Part shown: piece after piece, positions 23,831 to 38,274 of the stretch | Layout of the letters: every line of letters begins with the position of its first letter | How positions within the stretch are numbered: position 1 is the first letter of the stretch | NCBI RefSeq assembly: GCF_037975245.1 | Contig: NC_092571.1 | Span: 25,064,564-25,128,563, forward strand | Direction: 5' to 3' | Length of the DNA: 64,000 nucleotides | Origin: Apostichopus japonicus | Lineage: Eukaryota; Echinodermata; Holothuroidea; Aspidochirotida; Stichopodidae | Program-made: the position numbers and the translations under genes | The notes under the pieces: generated by a model | Databases searched by the model: none | What the model saw: the letters and a program-made list of their open reading frames with translations, nothing else | What the model was told of the DNA's origin: nothing

Positions 23831-24937
23831 AAAGTATTGTTCTCCTCTAACTTTCTTTACACCTGTAAGATCCATGAGGTAAAACTTAGCCCTTACAAAG
23901 TTCATATTCTTGTGCATTGTTTGTATATGAGACATTTCGAAGAAGATAGAGAGTAGATAGAGAGGTTTCATTTCACAAGAAATATTGTAAACCAATCTTA
24001 ATGTTTTCTTAACTTTCTTTATCCATGTGCGCATTATCAACATTTCGACATTGTCGTTTCTGGTCACAATGTTTATCACATGATGATCGCTGACGGTTAT
24101 AACAATTACATGATATGCAGAGTCATGTGCATTTGAGACATCTATGAACTCTCTGTCACCTATGATAAAGATGTGGGAGTTTCGAGTTTCGTCAGTGGTG
24201 ATATAACCTGACTGAGAGATCGAATAAACGTGCAATGAAAGTCATTTCCGCTAATGCAACGGAGTTATTCAAAGAATTCCGCCTGGTGTGTGTTTATATG
24301 GGGGGTATATGTACATTTGTGTTAAGATCTAAGATTGTTGATAAGATCGACTCCATTGTGTATAAACTGCTCGTGTAGTAGGCTCCCAGTCTCACGGTTG
24401 ACGAAGAAAAGAAATGGAAGATATGTATAAAACAGACATCAAAACAGAGGGTTCAGTACCATATATAGACAAGGGAGAGGTCGCTGGAGAGGAGTCGAAG
24501 AGGGGGGGGGGCGATGGGGGGGGGGAGGCGACAGCCTTGTTTCGGATAGTACCGTTAAAACAATGATAAATCTATGTGGAATAGGCTATACAATATATTC
24601 AACTCATAGTTGCGTATCCTGATCACTCTTGGTTTCCCAGGTCTGCTTTTAGACCCACAAGGCAACGCCACTGTTGATCTAGCCGTAAAGAAAGTGATAA
24701 TGACAAATATCTTGAAGCAAAGTAAACTTACATCACCCCCCCCCCCGCCGCACATACACACACACCGCCCCATTACCCATCCCGATAGATGTAGATATGC
24801 CACTAGTGCAGTCGAGAAAGAAAAGACATTCGTCCCTAATCTGTAATCTGAACGGTTTTTATGTATTTCATTTACATATTTTTTTAAACTTTATGACACG
24901 TGTTTCATAGTTCATGCATGGTGAGATTCTTGAGGAC
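23831..24937. other. Intergenic, no gene seen
   Basis: Poly-G tracts near 24502 and 24517 and a poly-C tract near 24737. No coding evidence. Confidence 0.45.
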
Positions 24938-25193
24938 TTAAAGGTATGCCGTATTGGCACCAAATATGCTAGAAATTCAAATATGGTCACCTTTGCTCAA
25001 AATTCTTCAACCGTGTTTTATTACAACCTATGATAAAATATTCCTCACTGGAACATTCAGTCATCTTGTGTATTCCTTAAAAATGTCTGAGAACAATTTT
25101 GAAGAGTAAAGACCTCCAGCAAAAGTACTTTTTGAGAACTTCTAGCAATTATAGCGTGCTATAATTTGGGGTCTATACAGACTATACCTTTAA
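24938..25193. mobile_element. TTAA-type MITE
   Basis: The left end is TTAAAGGTATG and the right end CTATACCTTTAA: inverted termini of about 10 bp starting in TTAA, the target of piggyBac- and Kolobok-type transposons. It is 256 bp and has no frame. Its interior words (ATATGCTAGAAA, TGGTCACCTTTG, AGAACTTCTAGCAATT) recur in the SPSB intron. Confidence 0.6.
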
Positions 25194-26690
25194 GAATTTA
25201 GCAGTCTATATCTTTACGCAAACTGCAACTATAATCATTGTGGAGGCATACAAAGGCCAATATCCCCAAACCGCCTGTTTCCTGTATGTACCTTTCTCCT
25301 AGCAAAACGAAAGGATATCTCCCTCAGATTCCATTTGAAACCTTATCGAAAGTAAACGGTTAGAATCCGAGATTACTGTTTTTTACGAATCGATACGAAT
25401 TAAATCAGGGAGACGGCAGCTTTCTATCTGCTTTTATCTGTAATAACTCGAGTAGGGTTTAGTCGTGCTACGACGGTTAATAGAGTGCCTCTGGCACCAT
25501 GCTAGTACACACAATGAATAGATTGAACAGCTTCTTTCCCAATTTATCAAAAGGGAAACGAACTTAGTTGGAAGTTTCAAACACGGATATGGTTGGTTGC
25601 GATTGTTTCAAGTTTATTGTCGTGGTTTATATATAGGGCAATCTCCTTTTCTTCGGTTATCCTCAAACCGTGAATAGGACGGATTTAGTCTGTAGCTTAC
25701 CAAAGGGGGGGGGGGGGGATTTACGGGTTAGAAAAGAGGGTATATATAGCGCCGGAAGTACTGATGGAGAGAATCACGTTTGCATCCATACCGTAGTGTA
25801 GCATACAACACGTTTACATGTAGCCATAGGTTTATTTCTACAACTTACGTACTGGTATATTAGGCTACATGCATACAAATAAAACCGAACGTGTTGAAGC
25901 CTGTACTAAACTTGAACCCAGTTTTGTTTTTGTACTCTGTTACTGGTTGGAAAACGTTGTGAATTTCACATATCTTTCTCCAAATATATAAAAGGCTCCA
26001 TAAAACTAAAAATAATTTCGACAATGGCATTATCACTTCCCGAATGTGGTATAAAGTGAACCTATATGTAGTAGAATAGTGGTCACGGGAATAGAAAAAC
26101 CTGACATTTTTTTCAAACAGTTTTCGTCTTTTCTAACGATGTTTTTCTGGATCAGCCAAAAGTACCGTGGTATGGCAAAGCTGATTATTTTGTGCTGTTT
26201 GTAACTTACACTAGCTATGATAACGTGTCATTTGTGTTCTTTGGTTTGGTAAGAAACGACTTCATTCAAGCCCCATCATCGAATTTTCTCATAAATTACG
26301 GAATTCGCTATATCTGCGTTTTGCAATTTCATAGAAAAATCAATCGGTTGATGACAATCATCATAGAATAGGAAATTGATCACATAACGTACCGTGTTAT
26401 AAAAGCATAATACTAGACACGATTTTCTGCCCACCTACTCATGACGTTAAGGATTAAGTGTGAACCAGCCTTTTCCTGGAACGCTGTTCTCGATTGCGTA
26501 TGAAAGGGCTAATGTTATTTAAAAAAAAGCTAACAGCAAAAAATTGTAGACGTGAAATTGATTCGTTTAGTTATTTTTATTTAAATATTACGTTCTTGAA
26601 GGTTGATGACTGTCTCGTGATTTACTCCAAACAAAGTTGAGAGTAACGGTTATTTAGGGCAACGGTAATTCCACGTACCCCCAATAACTA
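25194..26690. other. CpG-rich intergenic sequence, no gene seen
   Basis: By hand count, 25261-25860 holds 27 CpG in 600 bp, against one in 600 bp at 33001-33600. No domain-bearing frame is seen. It may include distal promoter sequence for the SPSB-type gene. Confidence 0.45.
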
Positions 26691-26954
26691 ATGTAACGAT
26701 CCAGTTCTTATGTAAATTAGGCAAAGCTTATTCCACGCTGCCATCAGGCCTGGCCTTCTTCGCCGATAACTTTGCTTTGTGTTATTGTTTACATGCCACG
26801 GTGTACGAAGTTCAAAGCCTACCGAATACCGGTTTCAAGGATAGCCTTGAATTCTCCATTTACGTTGGGTTTTACGTGTAAGCGGGCAAAGAATTACCTT
26901 GCCAAGGAAGAGGAAAACCTTTCGTATTGCTTCGTAGATCTTTGATCGAACTAG
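26691..26954 (+). promoter_or_regulatory. Candidate promoter and non-coding first exon of the SPSB1-type gene
   Basis: The coding exon at 58.5 kb needs an upstream leader exon. A strong donor, CTAG|GTGAGT, lies at 26954/26955. CpG density stays high up to about 27.2 kb and then collapses, the pattern expected where an unmethylated promoter passes into a methylated gene body. No TATA box is obvious. The 5' end is unknown, and other donors downstream are possible. Confidence 0.35.
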
Positions 26955-29900
26955 GTGAGTAAAATTTAAAAATTTTAGCTATTAAAGTACTGAAAATGTT
27001 GCTTTTGTTGGATTTAAGTTCATTGTCTACTAGTTTCGCGACATTTTTGTGGGTGCTCCCTGGGCGGCCGTTTTGACAAAGGAATTTCTTTGTTTAGCTT
27101 AGAGGGTTTCCCTTCGTACCGAGGGAATTGCAGCGATCATATGATACTTTCTTTGTCATCTGCTCGATATTAAAATAATTATGTTTTTTTCTATCTTGAT
27201 GGTATGCGGGGAATCACGAATAGTTGCCTATTTATGGACAGCACAAGAAGATCGAGGGTGAAGGAAAAAAGGCTAGGCTATTACTATTAGACTGTTCATG
27301 TTGAGCTGTAATACAGAAGAACATATTAACTACATCACTGGTTAAGCAACAAAGCGATAATATATGTGATATAGATAAGTCTAATTATTATTGCTACTTC
27401 TGCTGGGAAAGTATACATATTGTTTGTGAAACTGGCAAAAATACCATGATATAGATACTTCCAGTCCCAATATCTGGAATATTACCTGAAAATTTTTTAT
27501 TTCAGCTTTACTGCACCACACTACAAACTGTGTGTAGTTCAGTGGCACAGTCAACACTTCGTTCATAGGAATTTTTCCCACCTACATGTGTTTTAGAAAC
27601 CTATATATGGTTTAGAAATAGAGGCATTTATCTGATATCATTCATTTTTATCGTGGTTAGTAAGGGAATTAAAGGTTTTGTAGAGTGGGCCGCATGATCC
27701 TCCATGCCCATTATGGGTTAGACATTGGTGAAGTTTCTTGTCTCATTTGGGCTCTGTAAAAAACATCCTTTTAATTTATTTAGTTTATATGAGTCAATAC
27801 ATTGTTGAAAAGTAGGTGTTCGGTATGCCTGAAACATTAGTTTACCTCATTTTATTCAGAAGAATTAAAGCAATTAATGAATAACATCACAAACATTGCA
27901 TAATCCACTTCTCAAGGTCAAGTATTCAATAAAATGGTAATGGCTATGATTTTTTTTTGAACATCCTGCCCCCCATACACCCTCCCGCACCCCTGCTCCT
28001 CTGTCAAATGCATGTTGTTACTTGCAATGTAATAACTCTCAGCTTTTTTCTAGACTTGGAGTGGAGGATCACAGCCTCTTGATAAGTATTTTTTAGAACT
28101 TCCAGCAATTTTTGTGCATGTTTTAATCAGGGGCCAAGAATGATGGCCCTTACGGTCCACCAGCTTCCTCTTTAGTAGATCTGATCAAACTGCAGAATTT
28201 GACAACTTGTGTAGTATTGCCTTGTTTGTTACTTTATAAATGGCAAAAATGATCATCAATTCCCCAAGTATGGCTCAGCAATTAATTTATTCAAGCATTG
28301 TCCTTATAAATCCTCAACCTGAACAACCTGTCAAAATCTATTCAATATTTTTTTTCCTCGTTTGTAACTAATCTGAATCAATTATTCGTACCAAAAGACA
28401 CTGTAGTATACCACTCCTTTTACAAATTTCTGTATTTCATCATTATAACATTTCTGACCTTATCTACCCTCCATATTCACCCCCCTCCTCTCTCCCACAA
28501 ACACACCATACAAGAAATAAAGGTATGACTGTATAGTTTGAATTCTCATGTAACATAGAAACATAAAAGGTTAAGAATGTTGAAGGAAATAGTTACTTGA
28601 GTGTGCAAATCTTAGGTCATGCAGGCAGAAAATATCCTTTATTGTTAAAATTACCACCAGTAGACCACTCTTGAGCAGTATTCAATTCAGTAAAATAATA
28701 TATGACTATATTGCTCGAAATATCATAATTCGATAGTACTTGTCAACATTTTTTTGGGGTAGGGAAAGGGTTGGGGGGAGTGGGAAGAACAAGAGAGGCA
28801 GGGTGGGGGTGTTACAAAAGAATAATACCCACATTACTGTATGTAGATTGTACCTTTTTTTTTATAAGGTACAACATCATTCCAAAGAATGGCTAAGTAG
28901 CTACGGTACTTACGTTATTTACGTTCCACCTTCTCCTACGCTCCTTCCCTCTCTTGGAATAATACAAGTATTGATTTTGCATGAGTCATGCACCTGTGCC
29001 AATCCCAACAAAAGCTTTTGCAGTCAACCTGCTCCAGCAGGGGCAAAAATGAAGAGTGCCGATAAAGCTGCTCTAAGACGCAAATACTAGACTCTTTCTT
29101 TACTGTTTTTAATTTTTGAGATGAAGAATGTTTTTCAAAGTATGTATCTAGAGGGAAATCATACACAGGGAAGTCAAGATGGAAAGGCCTCCGAGTTGCA
29201 TCAGAATAAGTTTATTCCCCCATAATTTAGTGAAGTATATTGGAGACATGCTTGCTCTCTGCACCTCTTATTTTTAACTTTCTGTACATAGTTAATTATA
29301 TGTAATGGGCTTCCAAATTTCAACATGAATGACATAAGCTCTCAAATATGCTAGAAATGTAGTAATAAAATAGGCTAATGGTCACATTTGATAATTATCA
29401 GTGTTTTTTACTCATTTTGCTGCAAACTTTAACAGCATAATGGTCTTCACAGAAATATTTGACTGTCTGATTTTGCTCTCTTCAAAGTCTGTCTGAGAGC
29501 TTCGTGTGATGGTATTGGATCTAGTTGAAAAAATAAGTTGTAATCAGGGAACAGGAAAGTAATTGCGTATCAAAATTTCACTGCCGATATGGATGACCAT
29601 TAAAGTTGTTGAACTTTCCAAAATCTGTAGGTCACTCATATTTGGTTTCCCTAGTGTAGCATAAAGTAGTTGTGGTCAATTCCAATAGAGTGACCTTTAT
29701 GAAGGGGGGGGGGGGTTGTCATATGTCTAATATATGGTTAATTCTAGGTTGCATAAGAGTATACATGTGGGGAGGGGGAGGGAGTGTGCATGAATGTTAT
29801 TCCTTTTAATTATTCTGGGGAAGGTTGGGAGAGGGGATGTGTTTATAAGTATATATTGCTAGGCCCAGTGACTTGTAAACATTGATGGATACAGCAATGA

Positions 29901-31964
29901 TCATCCACAGGAATCTCTTACGACATACCTAGAAGTGTAGCTCTATTCAGAAGTCAGGCTTACTTGAACTGATCTACTATTTTTAGGTACATATATATGC
30001 AGTTACATCTAACATCTCAATGTGAAGTAGTGAAGTCAAGTGTAGTCTGATGTAACAGTACTAATACAAAGTGTAGACAAGTTTGTTCTTTCAAGTAGTA
30101 CCTACAGAGAGAGTTTGATGTGCAATCTTATTGAATTGATCTCGATAAAATTTCAGCTGCTCATCAGTAAACTGTACTTAATTCCCTTAAAATTGTACCG
30201 TGTTTGTGTGTGCATATACATACATTCCTGTGGTTCATTAGTGTGCCACCCTTGACTAGCTAAAGTTTCATTGGAAGTAATGAACTCGAAGGGAAAATAT
30301 TGAATTTTTCAAACTTTCATGATTGATCAAGAAGTAGATAGATCTATGTATGTTAAATGTTGTATTATTATAATAATCATCACTAAATAGTAATTAGTAC
30401 TGGGCAAAAAATCATGAAAATCTAATGAAACTGAAATTTGTAATTACTCGTTCACTAATTAACATTCAACTTGACGAAAAATGTCTGAGGGTCTCGTACA
30501 GTAGTTTGGTCAATTGCAGTCTCATTTTGATTAATTAATACCTTAAGTAGAAGAAAAACATTAACTATTTAAGAAGAGGTCTCTCTCTTGTCTTGAAGAA
30601 ATTGGAAATTCATCCATTTAATCCTCCACACAAATAGATCTACCGTGGACAGTTTGTTGTTTTTTAACAGGTATTAAACTTTGTGTGGCCGGGTTAACAC
30701 CCCTGCAGGCTTTACCCAATGTATTTGTTCAAAGTATCATAAAAGTTCAAAGCTGTTTGCAGAGCTTTTACTGTACCCCCCAAACAGAAACAACATTTAA
30801 CTCTTTCCAAGGTCTAGATCTTGAAGTGATGAGATGTTCAAAAACAACCCATTCAAATCCACCCTGACCCTGTCCTCAGAATAATGCACTATACACACAC
30901 CATGGTCAATATGTAAGAGGCCCCCCCCTAGATTGAAGAAAGATAAAGAATACTGACTGAGTGCATTGTAAACTTTAGTGGACAAAAGCTGACTTTGGCC
31001 ACTTTTATCAACTCAGGTGAAAAAGAAAAGGGTTATTTTAGGTCAAAAGTGGTAACATGAATATTCATGAACATGTATGAGAGTCCTTTCATTCTATTGA
31101 TTACAGTGTCGTAATAGTGTATATACCTCCGTCACTGCAGTTTTTGTCAAACCATCAAGATTTAAATTGGAAGGAAATGTGTTGGCTGTTTCCCAACTCA
31201 GGGCTTGTGGGATAGGGGGGGGGGGGATGACAACTGGCAATTATGGGGTCTTTTCAGCATAAACTGTTAATAAAAAAATAATTTTTAATTAGATATAACA
31301 ATATAATGACGATATGAAGTTTGATTGTGTTACCCCTGTGGCGGCAGTCTAAGGCATTGTGTTTTAGTACAGTGTAATTGAATATCACGTAATAGTGATG
31401 AGATTACTACCATAATGCCTATCATGTACAATATATCATATCACCCTTCTTCTTCACAAGATGGCGATAGTACAGGTATGTACTACAGTAGTTATTCCAT
31501 GTATTTCACTAGGTACGTTAACTTCACTCGATGGCTGCATGACGATGTTAAACCAGTTTTTCTTTCGCTTCTCTTTATGTAGTCCCTTGTAATTCCAGGT
31601 GGAAAGCATATACTGCAGTCAAATTCATATATTGGGCTATACCTGGTACCACTGTGAATATCCATGCCACATATTGACTGCATAAACAGTAAATTATAAT
31701 GCAAAGTTGCAATCATTACATAATTTACTGTAAGATTTGTCGAACTTATGTTTTCAGTATTAATGTACCATTCACTTCATGTGGTTTTGAATGACAGAAA
31801 GATGCTGACAACCAAATCCTAAGCATGACATATCATTCTTTGTACAACAAAAAAGGTGGTATACAGTTTGAATACAGACATACAGTCTAATATGGAATAC
31901 TTGAAATGGAGTACCAACATTATAGGGGGAGGTGGGAGAGTTTTGGCCCAAAGTTGTGTTGATT
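26955..31964. other. Presumed first intron of the SPSB-type gene, left part
   Basis: CpG-depleted, AT-rich sequence without a recognisable gene. It contains fragments related to the TTAA MITE near 28040-28170 and 29337-29540, and G/C runs near 29705, 30920 and 31216. Confidence 0.45.
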
Positions 31965-32012
31965 GTTGAACCATGGAGCTATAAACAGATGTTTATAGCT
32001 CCATGGTTGAAC
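31965..32012. mobile_element. 34-bp palindromic micro-element, copy A, with 7-bp direct repeats
   Basis: The element is at 31972-32005: CATGGAGCTATAAAC, loop AGAT, exact reverse complement. It is flanked by GTTGAAC at 31965-31971 and again at 32006-32012. The same arms occur at 42262. Confidence 0.75.
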
Positions 32013-35000
32013 TGAGCAAGTGGTGTGCTTTTAGCTCTTTCTAGAGAACTTCTGGCAATAAGTGTGTATTTTGGAAGCTATCGTACCGCACTGCACACTC
32101 CCTGTGAAAAGTTGTTAAATTATGTTACAAGAGTATACGAATGAGAATAAGGTAAATTCAGACACACTGTGCATATTCTGGGTTACACTTGCCCAGCACC
32201 TCCTTATCACCTTAGGTCTCCTCTCCAAAAAGAACAAACTTTTAACATAAACTAAAAAAAAGTTTATAAAATTTTTTCTCAAATTTCTTGATTTATTTTT
32301 CACTTCCAATCCATGCTGTTGAATAATTCCGTAGTCATTAATGAAAGGCTACCTTCTAAAATGGGCTGCATTTTTCACAACACAAGGACCTGGGCATGGC
32401 AAAATCTAACAGACTGCAGTATTTAAGCAATATATGCCAATAGTTGTATAATTTATCATACAACAAAACTGAAGAAAAGGAAAAAAAGAAGAAGTTAGCA
32501 AACTCCTATAGATACAGCAGATCTAGGATTTTCTCAAACAACCAATCAAAGGATTTTAGGGATTTTGCTCAACTATTTTGGTAACATTTGAAAATGCTAA
32601 CTGGCAAGTAAAAGCTTTTTAAATGAGCTCTAAATTGGTTTCTCATAGCAACAGATTATTTATATGCCAGTTGCCAGTAACAATTATTCATGATCGTTTC
32701 CACGACGAATTGAGAGTTAATGCTAAGGGACTGTTCGTCGGCGATCCCACATTGCTAGCCTAAAATGGCAAATATATTAGGGTATTAGGGGAAAACAATT
32801 TTTAGGTAACATAAATCAACAACTTCGAAGTAGTGTTTATTTGGGTATGGTTTTCATAACACTGTGTGTTTGTGAATTTACAACCATCGTGAGACAGACT
32901 TCAAAAGCACATCTGGAATTTCACCCAATATGCTAGATAGTCAGTTAGTGGTCACCTTCCTTCAAACTTCAACAAGCATTTTAATACAGTCAGTAATCTC
33001 TAAATGAAGTTATCCACACTGTGATACAACATTTGTCTACTTTTTAATGATTCCAAAATGGCTGAGAATAATTTGGAGGATCAGTGCCTGTAGGACACTA
33101 CTTTTGAAACCAACAAGCAACTAGTTTCAATGTGTTAAAATTCCTGTTTTCTAACTAGTGCAATATATACCTGTACTGATGCATAGAGCATAGTTTTCAT
33201 ATACGTGTGCTAAAAACAGGGTATCCTACTATGCATTGTTTTACCACCTCTGAATATATCATCCTTACAAAAAGCCACATGTATTTAAAACTTTCTGGAA
33301 GAGAATTACAGATCCCATTCTGAGAATTATAGATCCCATGGTATAACTAGCATTTATTTTCTCTTTGGCTAAAAGATACCTTCTTAACTTATCATAAACC
33401 ACATCACTACTTAAGGTACAGAAGCTTTCAATCAGGTCAAATCTAAAGATCTTAAATTGCTAGATAATAAATTGTGAGATTAAAGTTTTTAAAAATGAAA
33501 ACCCCAGGTTGGGGCTACCTTCACAAGTATGTAGAGTATGCCAGACAGGGTTGTTGAAAGGACCCCTCTGGCAAGGAAACTGCACAACAGTGTATTCCAA
33601 ACCAGAGCTCCTCTTGGTAACAGCCAAATATGGAAACAGAACTCAAGTCTCTACTTTTGAGTATAAACACTTAAAGGTCAAAAAGTAATCATGACTTTTA
33701 AGATGGAAAATAAAGGGAAATGGGTGAATGGGTTTGTAAAATAGACCAAGTGATAGGTATAAGCAGCACATTGTTGTTGAGTCAATCAATGATTATATCA
33801 TTGGATTGTCCTCAAGGAGTTGAAATTTACAAAAGACTAGAGCTTAAGAAAGGTAGGGCTGCATTTTTACCAAGCCATCTTTTTGCACAGAGTGCTTCAG
33901 GTCTCAGCAGGCACTAACTAGTTCTACTTGAATATCATGAGTAGTAAACATACTGTAGCTCTGGGTACCATATTATGAGCTTAAAATTGAATCTGTTGGT
34001 AAAACTAGTTATACAGTATGATAAACAGTGTGCTGTACAGTTACAAGCTGAGAACTTAATTGCCAAAGAATATAGCGCCGGTATTAGTCATATTTATTAA
34101 TCTTTATCTGATATTTTCATAAAGTGCAGAGGATATACATACTCAAATTGACCAGACTTGTTTCATGCATACATAAACATATATAGTTATTGTTCATAAT
34201 TAACCTAGCAGTATTTTGATATATATATATTACAGTTTATTCTTCATTGATATCTATGGTGTAAATTAAATGGCAGAAAAAAATAAAGGAATATGTGACT
34301 TCAGACTACAACTGTGGTGTCAAAAATATGATAAATCAGCATCATCATAGAGTTCCTTGGGTTCCTGAATAATGTCTTGTTCAATATATCTTACCCATTC
34401 ATTTATTTCGGTAGTACTGTAGAGATCTCCACAGTGGAACGGCTAAAATGAAAGTTAGGAGCAGCTTGGACCAACAGTAGAAATTTCTCAGTACATTCTG
34501 ATATTATTTGAAGAATTAAAAGTTCAAACATTAACCTACTAGGAGACCTGTGGGAACCTGTATTTAATTCAATAAATAATACAAATAACAGGAATATTCA
34601 ATTTATAGCTTGTAGAGTGATTGCACATCCACTCACCCAAAATCCCTGTCGGGTGCATTTCCTACTGTACCCCCCCCCCCCCCATACCAACCATGGCCTT
34701 AGCCTTCCCCTCCACTATGTATTTTATCTTATGAACTTTATGAAAGGTAATAAAAGAAATGATATATTGCGCATCAATTATTACACTTACTTAACACTAC
34801 TATTATTACACTTACAGCATTACTTAAAACTACTTAGTAAGAATTTAATGTCTAGTGAGGCCAAAGAACACCTCTTCATAATAGCAACCAAGCCACATTC
34901 TTAGCTACACTCGTAGCCAAGTTTGATCTTGTAACAGCTTATATAACAACAGGAGCATACTTAAACGAGAAACATGTTTGCTTTAACTTCTATGTATATA

Positions 35001-35639
35001 ATGATGATTGTGAATATTTCTCGGAATTTTATGTACTTACAGTAGATGGTTAATGGGATGGGGGGTAGCTTGATAATTAATTAATGGAAAGTGGGAAGAT
35101 TACTTCACCAGTGTGAAATTCTTAGAAACAGATCAGACGATGATGTATTTTGCAAATATCATCCTCCCAATCTCCCATGACGGAGATTAATATACATTCA
35201 CTGCTGAAACTGTGGGCGACTAATGACACCTACTGTACTTCTCAATTCTCTTGGGTTGAAATAAGGAAAAGGATTATTTTCTTTTTTTAGGAAGACTGGG
35301 CCATGATCTCAACTAATTAAGTTAATTATCATTAATCTGCAAAAATTGTAATACTGATGAGCTGCTCTCCCAAGAAGCTAAGAAATATTAGTTTATGCAT
35401 CATAGATAGTGGTAACAGATCTTTGGATTTTCCTTCTTATGCAACACTGAAAAACTGGAGCAAATATTTTAATGATACGTAACATAGATACTCTGCAAGC
35501 AATTCTATTTTGTTAAAATTTGTGTTCAACACCTTTTTTTTCTTTGAAAGGCTTTGTTTGCCATAACGTGATTCTATATGTCAAACCAACAGAACAACAA
35601 TATATTGTGATGGTAGGGGACGGGGGTTCTAAAAGGAGG
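32013..35639. other. SPSB intron, no gene seen
   Basis: Very low CpG. MITE-related words lie at 32035-32075 and 32925-33130. A C14 tract is near 34670. Frames of 61-95 codons lack support. Confidence 0.45.
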
Positions 35640-36271
35640 GGATGAGGGGATTTAGTCCCTGTCGGGCATCTCTTTGTTGTCAGAATTGCTGATGACATTT
35701 CAGTTTTATGACCTGACCTTTGCCCCTGTCTGCCATATCTATTCGTCTACGAATGATCGCTAGTTTATCTCGGTTTAATTCCTCCTGATCCGATGCGTCA
35801 AACTTGATAATCACCTCAAGAAACCAGCCAGCCGTCAACGTCAGGTAACGCTCCCAAACAATCCTTCCATAAATTGCGCCAATTTTTTTTGACCCGCTGA
35901 AGAACATCATTATCAGGTTGAAGAATGACACGATACTGCAAGGACGGTGATTCATGCTGGGTGTACCTTACTCATCTATATAGCACAGCAGCAGCAGAGG
36001 ATTCAAACACACGGCAGCAACAACCTCCTCCTCGTACATGTATTGCGGTTTATTGAATGGCTTAATGAGCATCTATATACATGACGATGAAGACACTGCA
36101 GCGGTGAGTTCACCATCTCAACGGCAAGGAGGAATGAAGCAGGCGATGACTCATCTTCATCAGCTGGTAATGAACGCACAAAGGGAGAGATTGGGGCTTT
36201 TGACTGTGCAGGAGGAGGCGGTGATAGAGCAAAATATTCTAGGATTGGAAGGAAAAGAGGGAGAGGAATAA
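35640..36271. promoter_or_regulatory. CpG-rich islet in the SPSB intron: possible alternative first exon or nested exon
   Basis: About 23 CpG in 600 bp, in surroundings with almost none. Plus-strand donors are present: CGTCAG|GTAACG near 35845 and CAGCG|GTGAGT at 36103/36104. Two open frames lie back to back: minus 35955-35680, 91 codons with two hydrophobic stretches; plus 36038-36271, 77 codons, Gln/Glu-rich. I do not recognise either product. The best reading is an unmethylated regulatory region or alternative promoter. Confidence 0.3.
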
Positions 36272-38274
36272 AAGCATAAAGAAAGCAACATTAAACTGTG
36301 CCCAGAGCAAAGAAAAACATGGCAAAATATTTTATGAATTTCTTCAGAATTGGCTGATTAATCAGAATTCAATTGTACAAAAGCATACGGTCAAGAACTG
36401 GAGATATCAAATATCATAACCGTAACATGATTTATACCACACAATACTGCTACTAGTATTAAAAAATCTCAAAACTGTGATATATATTTAAAATATTAAA
36501 TGGTTCCTTTCATCATTCGTAAATGTTTTTTTATCCCCTTCATTTTAAACCATCCCAGCTTTTCCATCATCTGTTTTTGCAAAGAAGGTCTTGAGTTATG
36601 GTATTCAGTACTTCTAGTTCTTAATGTATATAAAGTTACTTTGGATATGTCAGTCATCTTTGAAAAAGCTTGACGGAATCAATGCGACAAATTCATATTT
36701 GAGAAAATAGTCTGTTCAAAGGTGTTACATAATCACCCACTATATAACTCTTGTTTGTTTTGTGCGATAGTAATATTTGTGCAAAGTACAGTACTAAATT
36801 GTGTTGAACTTTTATTTGACCCAAATTAATTAACATAATCATGTTTACTTCAACAACAACGTCCAGAATCATATATACTGATAGGTCCGGATTTCTGATG
36901 TGAAAGCAATGTAAGGAGTAATTTGTACGGTATCGCATCGCAAAATGCTGTATACAAAATGGTCAAGATGCTGCTATACAAGCGTAAAGATGTATAGCAG
37001 TTTTCTACACCAGTTCTACTATCAATGAGAAAATAATTCTTAGCCTTGGAAAATGCAACATACAATTTGAAAACTTCCCTGTAAATATATGAAAATTGGT
37101 TATGTGTTGGGATATGCTTTGAAAGAAACAATATCTTGAAGTCTTTAGACAAAAAGGGGTTAAAAATAATTGAGAGTTTCTAAGTATACAGTACAGCATA
37201 TCTAATGACTAGGTGTATTATGCTCTGAGACATTTGCACTGAAATTTAACATTTTAACATGAAATGGACTTTTTTTACATAGGCTGCAAAATCAATCGTG
37301 GTTAATTTGGTCCTCTTAGTGCTCTAGGATCATAAAAGAGAGACAAGCTTGCTGTGTATTAACAAATGGAAAGGTGTCAGGGAATAATTTATTGTCATAT
37401 GTGAGGTACAGTATCTCATACCAAAACCATAAAATTTAGGCCACATTTTGCAACAAAAACGTAAGATGTGAAACAGTTTTGGTATTTACACAGAACCTTG
37501 AACGGAAGAGACACAAGTTCAACATTTGAGCTAAATTGCAAACATTCCTTGGGAATGTATGCTGATTGTCTAATCATTTGCATAATAAATGACTAATGCA
37601 GTATCAATTAGTTGTAAAGACCGTTGATACAATACAAGCTACGTAGTGTGTGTTAATTAGCTCATATATTCACTGTACAGGCTGTAGCTAAACTCATTAT
37701 CAGCTTGCACAAGCTATACATTACCTTGAACAGTGAAGCAATTTGCAACTTAACAAGCATTTTCACAACTAATTTGTCTATCTATAGGTATCAGCTTTGT
37801 TATATATAGCTGAGAATGTCTCTTTATTACCAAACTTAGAAATATTACTGTTCTATTTATAAGAAGGTCATGGAGATACAGTAACATACTACGGTAGAGG
37901 AAAAATAGTGTTAATAATAATCATAATCAGCAGTTATTTTTACGACGCTGAAGAGACCACAAATGTGGGAGTAACCCACAAGTGCTTATATGGGTTACAA
38001 CTTAAACACCGGGTGGCTTCCAATTCAACATTTTAACTCAAATTTGCAATCTTTTCAATTGAGAAAGTCATTTCAGATGGGAAAACTGTAGATGGAACTC
38101 TTTTTTAATTTTATATTTTCTTAGCATAGGGGTACATCCCGGCAGGGTGGGTTTGCCAGGTCTGGGGCAACCTCCCATTATTTTTTTCTAAGTAGTTTCC
38201 TTCACTCATTTAAAACTTCCAAATTTTTGTGCTGCTTGTCTTCCATTTCATTCGCTAATTGAAATTGCTATCGA

